Assembly: GCA_035477215.1 (NCBI GenBank)
Contig: DATIKU010000018.1
Location: 62,001-126,000 of the forward strand
DNA: 64,000 bases
Direction: 5' to 3'
Origin: Spirochaetota bacterium
Lineage (GTDB): Bacteria; Spirochaetota; UBA4802; UBA5368
Positions 34,875 to 43,593 of the stretch are shown here, piece after piece; position 1 is the stretch's first letter; the number at the start of each line of letters is the position of its first letter. The translations under genes and the position numbers were made by a program. The notes beneath the pieces were generated by a model. It was not told the DNA's origin and ran no database searches. It worked only from the letters and a program-made list of their open reading frames with translations.

Positions 34875-34957
34875 AATAATATTATTGTTCTAATTGACAT
34901 TTGTCGCGTGATGTCGTTATATATCTAATCGATGCCGGAGTGATGAATAATATTATT
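34875..34957 (+). promoter_or_regulatory. promoter bracketed by two identical palindromes
   Basis: The 12-bp palindrome AATAATATTATT occurs at 34875-34886 and 34946-34957. Between them lies TTGACA (34894-34899), 18 bases from TATATA (34918-34923). This is a plausible regulated promoter for the genes at 35069 and 35309, the latter a TetR regulator that might bind the palindromes. Confidence 0.4.
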
Positions 34958-35068
34958 GGTAAATTTGACTATTAAAATATTATGTTAATTATCGATATTT
35001 ATGGGGATTTTTTCGATAAATGTGCGCATATTGACATACTTGCTACGATAAGGTAAGAGTGGTGCATT

Positions 35069-35284
35069 TTGGTAAAACGACATGGTTTTCCCGTCGTCAA
35101 CAGGGTGGTCGATCGGGCATCTTTCGGACATTATACGCGTCAATTTAAAATGAGCAGAGAGATACAGGAGAGGGCTGACCTTATCATGCAAGAGCTCCGG
35201 GAGGCGCTGGTGCCCATTCGGAACGAGATGAAGAGGATCAGGCAGCGCCAGGGGTATGGCGAAAACGGGCCCGGGGGCGAATGA
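35069..35284 (+). CDS. small hypothetical protein before the TetR gene
   Basis: The 71-residue basic, helical frame (VDRASFGHYTRQFKMSREIQ, then LREALVPIRNEMKRIRQRQG) begins with TTG at 35069. AAGG lies about 15 bases upstream. An ATG at 35150 would give a 44-residue form. No family is recognised. It ends 24 bases before the TetR gene, so co-transcription is likely. Confidence 0.45.
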   Translation: MVKRHGFPVVNRVVDRASFGHYTRQFKMSREIQERADLIMQELREALVPIRNEMKRIRQRQGYGENGPGGE

Positions 35285-35308
35285 AATTTTCGGTGAAGGA
35301 GCAGTGAG

Positions 35309-35917
35309 ATGCCTGCGAAAGGTCAGAAAAGAAAACAGCAGATAATCGATACGGCGAAGGATATGTTCATCCATAACGGGTTCCAGAGCACTCATATCGG
35401 ACAGGTGTGCGAAAAGCTCAACATCGCCCGGGGGACCGTGTACCAGTATTTTGGCAACAAGCGTGAAATTCTCTACGCGATACTCGAGTCGGTTGAGGAA
35501 AACATTGATGATATACTCGATCCGGACGACCTGAAGGATTTTTTGAGGACGAATCCGGTGCAGAAATCGGTGCTCAAGTTCGTCACGGAACGTATATTCG
35601 GCTGCATCAACGTGATCATGAGTGAGCCCATCGTCATAAAGCTGATCTTCAAGGACATTGTTGGCATTGACGAGGAAGTGGTGCAGCGGGTCGAAAAGTT
35701 TCTGGAGTATGTCACCAAGGTCGTTACGCGCGACATTGATGAGATCAAGAAGAAAGGTGTGTACAAGAAGACCATCAATCCCGAGCTGACGGCGCTTATG
35801 CTCATCGGCGCGGTCATGTATGTGGTCTATGATTTCGACAGAAAAAAAGCGAACGTTCTCGAAAAGGACGTGCTGGATGCCGTTGTGGCGAATTACCTCT
35901 ACGGCGTGATAAAATAG
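35309..35917 (+). CDS. TetR/AcrR family transcriptional regulator
   Basis: The 202-residue protein has an N-terminal TetR helix-turn-helix: KRKQQIIDTAKDMFIHNGFQ then IARGTVYQYFGNKREILYAI (about 8-57). A divergent helical ligand domain follows, ending VVYDFDRKKANVLEKDVLDA. The start has GAAGGAG upstream. Ligand and targets are unknown; the paired palindromes upstream may be its own operator. Confidence 0.88.
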   Translation: MPAKGQKRKQQIIDTAKDMFIHNGFQSTHIGQVCEKLNIARGTVYQYFGNKREILYAILESVEENIDDILDPDDLKDFLRTNPVQKSVLKFVTERIFGCINVIMSEPIVIKLIFKDIVGIDEEVVQRVEKFLEYVTKVVTRDIDEIKKKGVYKKTINPELTALMLIGAVMYVVYDFDRKKANVLEKDVLDAVVANYLYGVIK

Positions 35918-35943
35918 GCCCCGGCGCGTTTCAGCGGCATAAG

Positions 35944-35968
35944 GCCCGGGATCGTGTCCCGGGTTTTC
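35944..35968 (+). terminator. intrinsic terminator of the TetR gene
   Basis: CCCGGG (35945-35950) pairs with CCCGGG (35958-35963) around ATCGTGT and is followed by TTTTCTTATTT, 27 bases after the stop. Confidence 0.7.
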
Positions 35969-36056
35969 TTATTTATTGACAAAAATACGGCGTGCAATTC
36001 AATACACCCATGGTCCGCCCTCGGGAATAACGGCCGGCTGACCGCCGAAGAATCCC

Positions 36057-37370
36057 ATGAGAAATAAGGCTTTACCGATACTATGTGCACTTGCCGCGGC
36101 CATGCTCGTCACGACCGTTCAGGCGGCCGGCGAACGGACCGCCGCCTCGCTGCATTCTGCGATACTGCGCGGTGCGCATGACGAGCATGAGCGAGCAATG
36201 CGCTACATAGAAACGAAAAGGCCCGGGGATCTCCTCCCGCTCCTAAAAGAAACCGTGCTTAATGATGGAGATATGGAGTATAAAGGGCGCGCGATCGACG
36301 CCCTCTCCCGATATCCGTTCAGAAACGTATCACCCCTGTGGATGGACCTGCTGCGGCAGAGCAGGTCGTTCCCCGTTAAAAAAAGAATCATCGACATTAT
36401 GGCCGCTTCGGACGACCGGCGAGTCGTGACCGCGCTCGTTGAGGAACTCGCCAGCCCCTTCTCGACGGTGCGGGAAAGCGCTATAAAGGCGCTCTCAAAG
36501 ATGGGCGATGACCGTATGTTCCCCTACATCCTCAATATGGCCCAGGACCCCGATCCGATTTACCGTGTTTACGCGCTGGAGGCGATATATCACCTGTACG
36601 ACCGCCGGGTAGGGTATCTGCTGAGAGACATGCTGAAAGATGATAATAAGTCGGTCCGTTATTACGCGCTTAAATGTATCGAGCGCAATAACCTCGTCGA
36701 GAATATACCGATCGTACGGACGCTCGCGCTTTCAGATCAGAATTGGGAAGTGCGCATAAAATCGATCGAGCTTATACGATATTTTCGCGACACAGGCTCG
36801 ATCTATGTGCTGCTGCGCGCCCTCACCGACACAAACAGGGATATCCGCCTTGCGGCCGCCCAGGCGCTTTTGGAATTCCGGTCCCCGGCCACCGCGTCCG
36901 CCGTTTCGGCTCAGCTCGCGGTCGAGGACGACGACGCAATAAAGGAACTGCTGATCGACACACTCATCGCCACCCGCAACGGAGGCGGCTTCAGGGGACT
37001 CGATCGGGTGCTTTCATCGGATACGAACGTATCACTACGAATCAGGGGTGCGTTAGCCTGCGGCGATATAGGAGACGCCCGTGCGATCGGCCTGCTGATG
37101 TCGGCGCTGAGCGATGCCGATTACCGCGTGAGGGCCGAAGCCTGCAATTCGCTCGCCGCATTCAGGGGCGCCCGGGCGATAACCGTCAAACTACAGGAGG
37201 TTGTCTGCACCGAGACGAGCCTTTACGTGAGGCTCGCGGCGTTATATGCGCTGGTGCGTATAGGCGACAGGGCCTCGACGCTTCCGCTCTTCGACCAGTA
37301 CGTGGTTGAGACCGATCCGGTCTTCAGGGAAAAACTTCGCCATGCCGTACGCGGATTCATGACGAGGTAA
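36057..37370 (+). CDS. secreted HEAT-repeat protein
   Basis: The 437-residue product has a signal peptide (MRNKALPILCALAAAMLVTT, cleavage near VQA) followed by HEAT repeats over nearly its whole length: STVRESAIKALSKMGD, PIYRVYALEAIYHLYD, KSVRYYALKCIERN, WEVRIKSIELIRYF, RDIRLAAAQALLEF and DYRVRAEACNSLAAFRG. A binding or scaffold role in the periplasm is likely. NadE follows after 6 bases and shares the transcript, though the functions appear unrelated. Confidence 0.82.
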   Translation: MRNKALPILCALAAAMLVTTVQAAGERTAASLHSAILRGAHDEHERAMRYIETKRPGDLLPLLKETVLNDGDMEYKGRAIDALSRYPFRNVSPLWMDLLRQSRSFPVKKRIIDIMAASDDRRVVTALVEELASPFSTVRESAIKALSKMGDDRMFPYILNMAQDPDPIYRVYALEAIYHLYDRRVGYLLRDMLKDDNKSVRYYALKCIERNNLVENIPIVRTLALSDQNWEVRIKSIELIRYFRDTGSIYVLLRALTDTNRDIRLAAAQALLEFRSPATASAVSAQLAVEDDDAIKELLIDTLIATRNGGGFRGLDRVLSSDTNVSLRIRGALACGDIGDARAIGLLMSALSDADYRVRAEACNSLAAFRGARAITVKLQEVVCTETSLYVRLAALYALVRIGDRASTLPLFDQYVVETDPVFREKLRHAVRGFMTR

Positions 37371-37376
37371 AGCGCC

Positions 37377-39020
37377 ATGAAGATCGCGCTTGCACAGACC
37401 AATCCAGTGATTGCCGACATCGAGGGAAACCGCGCTAAGCTGGTATCCTGTGTCGAGCGGGCGAAACGTCTGGGTGCGGAGCTGGTCGTTTTCCCGGAGA
37501 TGGCGACTATCGGTTACCCGCCGATGGATCTCCTCGAGAACCATATACTGATCGACGACAACCTCGCGTCGCTTGAGGCCGTCGCGAGGGCCTGCACCGG
37601 GATCGCCGCAGTATGCGGATATGTCGATTTCGACCGCGATAACAGCCCGATGCTCTTCAACTCCGCGGCGTTTCTGGCCGATGGGCGCATAATTTCGCGC
37701 CATCATAAAACCCTTCTTCCCACATACGATGTCTTTGACGAGATGCGCTACTTTTCGCCCGCGCGTCGGCAGGAACCTGTTTTCTACCGCGGTCGATCGA
37801 TCGGCATCACCATCTGCGAGGACATCTGGAACGATCTCGATTACGACGACGCTTCGCCGGCCATGAGGCGATATCACATCGATCCGGTGAAAAGCCTGGT
37901 CGACCGCGGGATCGATCTGCTTATTTCGATAAATGCCTCGCCATATGTGCGGGGAAAGAACTCCGTCAAGTGGGCCATGATTTCCGCCATCGCGCGCAAG
38001 AACTCCGTTCCTGTGGTGTACGTCAACCAGGCCGGCGGGAATGACAGCCTGATATTCGACGGTAACAGCTTTATGGTCGACGCGCACGGCGTGTTCGCGG
38101 TCAGGGCCGCGCGCTTCGCGGAGGACCTTGTCGTTGTTGATGATGCTTCTGCCGGGACGGGGCCGTTCCCGATGGAAGACGAACTTGAGGACATCAGGCT
38201 GGCGCTGGTTCTGGGGCTTCGGGATTACGTCAGCAAGTGCGGTTTTAACAGTATTATCGTGGGGCTTTCGGGAGGAATCGATTCAGCTCTTACCGCGGCA
38301 CTTGCGGTCCAGGCGCTCGGAAGCGAAAACGTAATGGGAATCACCATGCCCTCGCCGTTTTCGTCACAGGGCAGCGTCGACGATTCGGTCGAGCTCGCGG
38401 CGAAGCTCGGTTTTCGCGTGGAGACCATCCCCATCAGCGGACTCTACGGGGCCTACAAAGACCTACTCTCTGTAATCTTCGCCGGATGGCCGGAGGATGT
38501 GACCGAGGAGAACATCCAGGCGCGGATTCGGGGGAACATCCTCATGGCGGCAAGCAACAAGTTCGGGAGCCTTCTGCTCACGACCGGGAACAAGTCCGAG
38601 CTCGCCATGGGCTATTGCACGCTGTACGGCGACATGTCGGGAGGGCTTGCGGTACTTTCAGACCTTCCGAAGACGCTGGTGTATCGGCTCGCGGAACACA
38701 TCAATCGCGCCGGCGAGGTGATTCCCCGTGCCAGTATCGAGAAGGCACCCTCGGCCGAGCTTCGCGAAAACCAGAAAGACGAGGACAGCCTGCCGCCGTA
38801 CAGCCTGCTCGACGGTATTCTCGAGCGCTATATAGAACTCGCCATGTCAGCGGACGAAATCATCGCCGATGGCTTTCCGGCAAAGCTTGTTCGCGATATT
38901 TTAATAAAGGTTGACCGCAACGAGTATAAGCGGCGCCAGGCCCCGCCGGGGCTAAAGGTGACCACCAAGGCTTTCGGCATCGGCCGGCGAATCCCAATGG
39001 CGCAGCGCTTCCATCATTAA
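37377..39020 (+). CDS. nadE: glutamine-dependent NAD+ synthetase
   Basis: The 547-residue enzyme converts nicotinate adenine dinucleotide to NAD+ with glutamine. The N-terminal nitrilase-type glutaminase domain has its triad in VVFPEMATIGYPP (Glu), HHKTLLPTYDVFDE (Lys) and ITICEDIWND (Cys). The C-terminal synthetase domain starts at about 275 with the PP-loop IVGLSGGIDSALTAALA, followed by TTGNKSELAMGYCTLYGDMS. Length matches the two-domain form. It has GACGAGG upstream. Confidence 0.95.
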   Translation: MKIALAQTNPVIADIEGNRAKLVSCVERAKRLGAELVVFPEMATIGYPPMDLLENHILIDDNLASLEAVARACTGIAAVCGYVDFDRDNSPMLFNSAAFLADGRIISRHHKTLLPTYDVFDEMRYFSPARRQEPVFYRGRSIGITICEDIWNDLDYDDASPAMRRYHIDPVKSLVDRGIDLLISINASPYVRGKNSVKWAMISAIARKNSVPVVYVNQAGGNDSLIFDGNSFMVDAHGVFAVRAARFAEDLVVVDDASAGTGPFPMEDELEDIRLALVLGLRDYVSKCGFNSIIVGLSGGIDSALTAALAVQALGSENVMGITMPSPFSSQGSVDDSVELAAKLGFRVETIPISGLYGAYKDLLSVIFAGWPEDVTEENIQARIRGNILMAASNKFGSLLLTTGNKSELAMGYCTLYGDMSGGLAVLSDLPKTLVYRLAEHINRAGEVIPRASIEKAPSAELRENQKDEDSLPPYSLLDGILERYIELAMSADEIIADGFPAKLVRDILIKVDRNEYKRRQAPPGLKVTTKAFGIGRRIPMAQRFHH

Positions 39021-39027
39021 AGACAAA

Positions 39028-39060
39028 GCCCCCTTGCGGGGGCCCCGCTGAGTCCTTTTT
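39028..39060. terminator. bidirectional terminator after nadE
   Basis: GCCCCC-TTGC-GGGGGC (39028-39043) has TTTTT at 39056-39060 on the plus strand. On the minus strand it is followed closely by TTTGTCTTT. It served both nadE and the now decayed minus-strand gene. Confidence 0.55.
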
Positions 39061-39224
39061 ATGAGAGCCGTTTTTCGAGCGCACGATACTCGTCCCAGAT
39101 TTACTGCGCGACGAACAGGTCGAAACAGCGGTCAATGCCCATTTTGAACGCCGAGATTTTAACGGTATCCCGGCCGGAGAAACCCGCCGTTTTCGTCCCG
39201 GCGGAACCAGTGGGCAAATAAGGC
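39059..39224 (-). pseudogene. pckG: remnant of GTP-dependent PEP carboxykinase 3' end
   Basis: Translating the minus strand gives two pieces in different frames. ALFAHWFRRDENGGFLRPGY resembles the PEPCK(GTP) segment usually read as NWFRKDExGKFLWPGF. The piece IWDEYRALEKRLS resembles the family's extreme C-terminus, ending at the TAA at 39059-39061, with an in-frame TAA just before it. The stretch between is too short for the family, so parts were deleted. The rest of the gene upstream is absent (39225-39335 shows nothing). The call rests on motif memory. Confidence 0.5.
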
Positions 39225-39335
39225 GGGTGCTGGTATAACGCAAAACGGCTGACATCGGATAAGGACCAAAACCGGAAATCTTTAAATACCTATGGTGCGC
39301 GCCCCTTCGTGTTTAAGAAAAAAACCGGTTCGACG

Positions 39336-39848
39336 CTATAAAAAGCGCTCGAAGCGGTCTTTCTTCGCCTTGCAGACGGGACATGATTCGGGGGGATTGT
39401 CGCGTGCGCAGAGGTATCCGCACACCTTGCAGCGCCACACGGGATAAGGAAGCGTTCCGGGTGCAACGGTTTCGGATTTTTTACCGACGGCGCGCCCGCG
39501 TTCTTCTTCCGCCGGACGGCGCTCGGGTATGGGACGGACGGCGCGTTTTCCGCTCTGCACTTTCTGCGTGACATACAGGCCGCAGTAACAGGCGTCATGG
39601 TCGTCCAGATCGGGATCGCGGTAGTCGCAGGGGCAGATGATATCGAGATCCTCGGACCTCACTCCCGACGCCAGCCGGCAGGGACAGGCCCAGTATCCGT
39701 ACCGCCGTTCGTTTAAAAGGAGTCCCTCGATGAGCTCCAGGGTAAACGCGACCTCGGGGTTGAGATGATAGCCGCCGGCCTCGGCCTCGGCGAAGAGCCG
39801 CCGGTACAGGTTTTCGATCTCGTCCCGGCCGATTCCGCCGCCGCTCAT
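39336..39848 (-). CDS. ferredoxin-thioredoxin reductase catalytic domain fused to rubredoxin-like domain
   Basis: The 170-residue protein has the FTR catalytic-subunit cysteine pattern CPC (55-57), CPC (72-74), CYC (87-89), which binds a [4Fe-4S] cluster beside a redox disulfide. After a charged linker a rubredoxin-type metal site follows: WRCKVCGY (C140, C143) and ESCPVCKA (C156, C159). FTR takes single electrons from ferredoxin to reduce disulfides; the added rubredoxin domain may deliver them directly. Its start overlaps the glutaredoxin gene by 4 bases, so that protein is the likely partner. Confidence 0.88.
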   Translation of the reverse strand: MSGGGIGRDEIENLYRRLFAEAEAGGYHLNPEVAFTLELIEGLLLNERRYGYWACPCRLASGVRSEDLDIICPCDYRDPDLDDHDACYCGLYVTQKVQSGKRAVRPIPERRPAEEERGRAVGKKSETVAPGTLPYPVWRCKVCGYLCARDNPPESCPVCKAKKDRFERFL

Positions 39849-40129
39849 AGGCCGATCTCCTTCATTATTTTTTCTTCGTCGAAGCCCACGATGCAGCGGT
39901 CGTTGTCGATGACGATGGTCGGGAACGAGCCCTGGGGGTTCCAGCGGCGTATCTCATCCTTGACGGCGGCGTTCGCCTCGCGGGGCAGCTGGTCCACGTA
40001 CACATACTCGTAGGCGACGCCGAGCTCATCCAGGAGCCCCCTCGCCTTCTTGCACCAGACGCATGTGCTGAGGGCATACAGTACGATGGTTCCTTTTCCC
40101 TTCCCTTCGACGCGGTTCATAAGTGCCAT
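39845..40129 (-). CDS. glutaredoxin family protein
   Basis: The 94-residue thioredoxin-fold protein has a CVWC active site in [17 protein letters not shown] (about 17-33), the cis-Pro segment GSFPTIVID (about 67-75) and VGFDEEKI. It should be a small dithiol oxidoreductase. Its overlap with the FTR-like gene suggests the pair form a ferredoxin-driven thiol-reduction system. AGGAG lies 11 bases before the ATG. Confidence 0.88.
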   Translation of the reverse strand: MALMNRVEGKGKGTIVLYALSTCVWCKKARGLLDELGVAYEYVYVDQLPREANAAVKDEIRRWNPQGSFPTIVIDNDRCIVGFDEEKIMKEIGL

Positions 40130-40464
40130 GAAAGCGTTTCTCCTCTCGCTGGTCTCTATGTAAAGTATAGATTCCGCTTCGGGACCCTGTCAAATTATTA
40201 TTCTCCGATAGATCGGGGATGGGCCTTTTGCCGTGTTTTAAAATGGTATGGACGGCGAAATATAATTTGATTATTTTTAATCGATGGCGACTGAGTATCG
40301 AAGTCGGTTTTTAGAGTGGTATTCGCCGGCGTGCGGTTACCTATCTGGCAGTGTCGAGCTTTAAAACCTTTTCACGCCGGAGGCGTGAGGAGGGGGAAGT
40401 AGCAGGCCTACGCCGCATTTCTCGATGTAGTGGCGGTGTTAATTCAATTATCCTGGAGGATGGT
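40130..40464. other. intergenic region with one small hairpin
   Basis: This divergent gap is AT-rich near 40250-40290. It contains the hairpin TCACGCC-GGA-GGCGTGA (40372-40388) followed by GGAGGGGG. No open frame looks coding; promoters for both flanking genes must lie here. Confidence 0.45.
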
Positions 40465-40965
40465 ATGTCGCGGTTTAATTTTTTCAAGAAGTCGCTCACG
40501 CTTATTACGCTTCTGTCGTTCGTTGCGGTGTCGGGGGCGCTTTTTGCCGAAGAGGACGAGCATTATATTCAGCCCGACGACTATTTTATATCGAAGGAGC
40601 CGTATAAAACCCAGGCATGGATGTATGTCAAGCTCTCCAAAATGAAGACGCCGGCAACGGCTGAGACAAAAAATGAAGCGGAGTTTATGCAGGTCGGGGA
40701 CGGAAGCGAAATATGGACCAAAAACTACTGGCAGACGCGCATTGCGACGAAAGCCGATCTGAAACTCGGCGCCGTGGTGATCATGCTTGACGCCCAGGGG
40801 GACGAGGGAGTGTATCGCGCGCCCGAAAACAAGGAAGAGGCGAGGACAAGCTCGTGGTTCATCGCGAAGATCACCGACCTCTCGGACCTTTATAAAGGCC
40901 ATCTGACGGTATCGGGCGGCTATAAAATCGATCCGAAAGCGCTGCGCGTGATCATCGGGAGGTAG
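40465..40965 (+). CDS. secreted hypothetical protein
   Basis: The 166-residue product has a signal peptide (about 1-29: FFKKSLTLITLLSFVAVSG, ending ALFAEEDEH). The mature domain is compact and mixed (DDYFISKEPYKTQAWMYVKL, then WTKNYWQTRIATKADLKLG and SSWFIAKITDLSDLYKGHL). It recalls secreted proteins of spirochaete genomes, but I do not know the family. The ATG at 40465 has GGAGGATGGT upstream. Confidence 0.65.
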   Translation: MSRFNFFKKSLTLITLLSFVAVSGALFAEEDEHYIQPDDYFISKEPYKTQAWMYVKLSKMKTPATAETKNEAEFMQVGDGSEIWTKNYWQTRIATKADLKLGAVVIMLDAQGDEGVYRAPENKEEARTSSWFIAKITDLSDLYKGHLTVSGGYKIDPKALRVIIGR

Positions 40966-41002
40966 TGGTAACTCCTGAAACTGAAAAGCATGGTGTTATC
41001 CC

Positions 41003-41041
41003 ATCCGCGACATCGACTCACATTTTAGTGATGCCGCGGAT
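41003..41041. repeat. long interrupted inverted repeat
   Basis: ATCCGCG (41003) and CATC (41011) pair with GATG (41030) and CGCGGAT (41035-41041). It may close the transcript of the gene at 40465; no T-run is present. The remaining gap to nfnA (41042-41360) shows only a TTGACA (41176-41181) without a clear -10. Confidence 0.4.
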
Positions 41042-41360
41042 AGGTTAACTCCTTACAAGCGTTGATTCAACGGGTTTTGCGTTTTTCCCTTTTCCCGAAT
41101 CAGGATTCACAGAAAGTATTTGCCGGCGCGAACTCCACCGTCTCAGCATGCACCGCCGGGTGGTGCGAAAACCAATTGACATACAAAAGATCATCCGATT
41201 AGTGATACTGTTTATTCGCTTTGCCGGGGCTTTTGGCGGCCGCGTTCGTTTCATTGATCGTTCCATTACGATCTGGAACGGACCATGCGGGCGGGACGGC
41301 TTCGATACATTGTCGGCGATCGCGCCATGTCGCGGCCGCTCATCCATCGCGGGGTGTGCA

Positions 41361-42206
41361 GTGCATCGTATACGACTGAACGAAAAAATATCACCGAACG
41401 TAGGGAAGATGATCGTAGATGCTCCCGACGTGGCCAGGTACCGCAAGCCGGGCCAGTTCATCATGCTCCGGATCGACGAATGCGGCGAGCGGATCCCGCT
41501 AACCATCGCAGACGTGGACACGGCGCTGGGGACCATTACGCTCTATTATCAGATTGTCGGGAAGACGACGGAAAACATGGCGCGCCTGAAGGCGGGCGGG
41601 CACCTTAAAGATGTCGCCGGTCCGCTGGGACATCCGACTGAGATTATAAAATTCGGCACCGCGGTCTGTGTCGGCGGGGGGATCGGGGTCGCGCCGATAT
41701 ACCCGATTGCCGCGGCGCTGCACCGCGCGGGAAACAAAGTGGTCGGCGTTATCGGCGCGCGAACGAAAAATCTCCTTATACTCGAAAAGGAGATGGGCGA
41801 GGTGAGCGAGCGGCTGATAGTTTGCACCGACGACGGGAGCCATGGCCGCAAGGCCTTTGTGACCGAGGCGCTTGGCGAGATCATGGCGGCGGAAAAGGTG
41901 GACATCGTTGTCGCCATCGGGCCCGTGCCGATGATGAGGGCGGTGAGTGAACTTACCAGGCCGTCGGGGATAAAGACCCTTGTGAGCCTGAACTCCGTGA
42001 TGGTGGACGGCACCGGGATGTGTGGCGGGTGCCGAGTGACGGTGAACGGGGAGAAGCGCTTTACCTGCGTCGATGGCCCGGAGTTCGACGGGCACCAGGT
42101 TAATTTCGAGGAGCTCGTGATGCGGCTCAATACATACAGGGATGAGGAGGCCGTTTCGATGCGGGAGCACAGGTGCAGGCTGGGGGAGGTGGATCATGAA
42201 GGATAA
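41361..42206 (+). CDS. nfnA: NADH-dependent ferredoxin:NADP+ oxidoreductase subunit NfnA (sulfide dehydrogenase-like)
   Basis: The 281-residue subunit has an FAD-binding part (YRKPGQFIMLRIDECGERIP, about 28-47), an NAD-binding part (VCVGGGIGVAPIYPIAAAL) and a C-terminal [2Fe-2S] centre (DGTGMCGGCRV, then FTCVDGPEFDGH). With NfnB it forms the flavin-based bifurcating transhydrogenase that couples NADH and ferredoxin to NADP+. The GTG at 41361, preceded by GGGG, gives the normal NfnA length; the open frame runs 71 codons further without homology. It overlaps nfnB by 11 bases. Confidence 0.88.
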   Translation: MHRIRLNEKISPNVGKMIVDAPDVARYRKPGQFIMLRIDECGERIPLTIADVDTALGTITLYYQIVGKTTENMARLKAGGHLKDVAGPLGHPTEIIKFGTAVCVGGGIGVAPIYPIAAALHRAGNKVVGVIGARTKNLLILEKEMGEVSERLIVCTDDGSHGRKAFVTEALGEIMAAEKVDIVVAIGPVPMMRAVSELTRPSGIKTLVSLNSVMVDGTGMCGGCRVTVNGEKRFTCVDGPEFDGHQVNFEELVMRLNTYRDEEAVSMREHRCRLGEVDHEG

Positions 42207-43593
42207 AGTCCCCCGCCAGTCCATGCCCGAGCAGCCTCCCGCACAGAGGGTGCGGAACTATAAAGAGGTACCGCTGGGTTACTCCGACGAGACAGCGCGT
42301 CTGGAGGCGTCGCGCTGCCTTCAGTGCAAGAGGCCTACCTGCGTGGACGGTTGCCCGGTGCGTGTCGACATACCGGGCTTTATTAAAGCGATACGCGATG
42401 GTGATTTTCTCAGCTCCATACATTTAATCAAAACGACCAACTCGCTGCCGGCAGTATGCGGACGGGTTTGCCCGCAGGAGGAGCAGTGTGAAAAGCTCTG
42501 TGTACTCACCAAAAAGGGCGAGTCGGTCGCGATAGGTAAGCTTGAGCGCTTTGCCGCGGATTACGAGCGCGAGCGCGAACAACTTGAGATACGGGCCGCG
42601 GCGGAGATGAAGGAAGGCCGCGTCGCCATCGTCGGCTCGGGGCCCGCGGGACTTACGGCGGCGGGCGAGCTCGCCAAGATGGGCTACCGTGTGACGGTTT
42701 TCGAGGCCTTTCACAACGCCGGCGGTGTGCTGGTGTACGGCATTCCGGAATTTCGCCTGCCCAAGGCGATCGTGCAGTACGAAATCGACGCGCTCGCCAA
42801 GCTCGGCGTGGAAATCGTGCTGAACCGCGTTGTAGGTTCGGCGGGAACGGTCAATGACCTGTTGTCCGAAGGTTTCGACGCGGTGTTCATCGGAACGGGA
42901 GCGGGACTCCCGCTCTTCCTCGACATTCCGGGAGAAAACCTGCAGGGGGTCTACTCGGCGAACGAGTACCTGACGCGGGCGAATCTCATGAAGGCATACA
43001 AGTTCCCCGAGTATGATACGCCAATCGCGCGCGGAGATTCGATCGCCGTGGTAGGCGGGGGAAATGTTGCGATGGACTCGGCACGCATGGCGTTGCGCCT
43101 CGGCAGCAAAAAGGTGCACCTGATCTATCGCCGCTCCAGGGCCGAGATGCCCGCGCGCGTCGAGGAGGTGCATCACGCCGAGGAGGAGGGCGTGCTCTTC
43201 CAGCTGCTCACAAATCCGGTGCGCTTCATCGGCGACGAGCAGGGGCGGCTCAAGGCGGTGGAGTGCGTCCGCATGGAACTCGGAGAGCCGGACGATTCGG
43301 GGAGGCGCCGTCCCGTCGTGGTGAAGGGCTCGGAGTTTACCATCGATATCGACGTGGCGATCGTCGCAATCGGGAACGGGCCCAACCCGCTGATACCGCG
43401 GACCACGCCTGGCCTCGCGGTCAGCAAATGGGGCAACATCGTCGCCGACGATGAAAGCATGAAGACGAGCAGAAAGGGCGTTTTCGCCGGCGGAGACATC
43501 GTTACCGGCGCCGCGACGGTCATCCTCGCAATGGGAGCCGGACGAAAGGCCGCAATGGCCATAAACACATATCTTCAGACCGGAGAATGGTAA
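42196..43593 (+). CDS. nfnB: NfnB / glutamate synthase small-subunit-like oxidoreductase
   Basis: The 465-residue subunit has two N-terminal [4Fe-4S] motifs (SRCLQCKRPTCVDGCPV near 38-54; VCGRVCPQEEQCEKLC near 87-102). The FAD motif is VAIVGSGPAGLTAAGELA (~140-157), the NADP motif is IAVVGGGNVAMDSARMAL (~286-303), and the end is GVFAGGDIVTGAATVI. It fits NfnB and the homotetrameric NADPH-glutamate synthase (GltA) group; pairing with nfnA favours NfnB. The start has GGGGGAGG upstream. The next gene starts within its TAATG. Confidence 0.9.
   Translation: MKDKVPRQSMPEQPPAQRVRNYKEVPLGYSDETARLEASRCLQCKRPTCVDGCPVRVDIPGFIKAIRDGDFLSSIHLIKTTNSLPAVCGRVCPQEEQCEKLCVLTKKGESVAIGKLERFAADYEREREQLEIRAAAEMKEGRVAIVGSGPAGLTAAGELAKMGYRVTVFEAFHNAGGVLVYGIPEFRLPKAIVQYEIDALAKLGVEIVLNRVVGSAGTVNDLLSEGFDAVFIGTGAGLPLFLDIPGENLQGVYSANEYLTRANLMKAYKFPEYDTPIARGDSIAVVGGGNVAMDSARMALRLGSKKVHLIYRRSRAEMPARVEEVHHAEEEGVLFQLLTNPVRFIGDEQGRLKAVECVRMELGEPDDSGRRRPVVVKGSEFTIDIDVAIVAIGNGPNPLIPRTTPGLAVSKWGNIVADDESMKTSRKGVFAGGDIVTGAATVILAMGAGRKAAMAINTYLQTGEW

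Larger units (their letters stand above)
34667..35068. other. AT-rich intergenic island
   Basis: After the hairpin at 34700 the sequence is markedly AT-rich up to about 35060 and codes for nothing recognisable. It holds the repeated palindromes and promoter listed separately. Confidence 0.5.

Noticed and set aside
37242-38087. Minus-strand frame opposite the HEAT and nadE genes
   Set aside because: The sense strand encodes unmistakable NadE motifs and the antisense product has no recognisable domain.
41148-41360. 71-codon extension of nfnA
   Set aside because: NfnA proteins begin close to the VHRIRLNEK segment; the extension is not coding-like.
42142-42195. 18-codon extension of nfnB
   Set aside because: The ATG at 42196 has GGGGGAGG upstream and starts at the conserved N-terminus.
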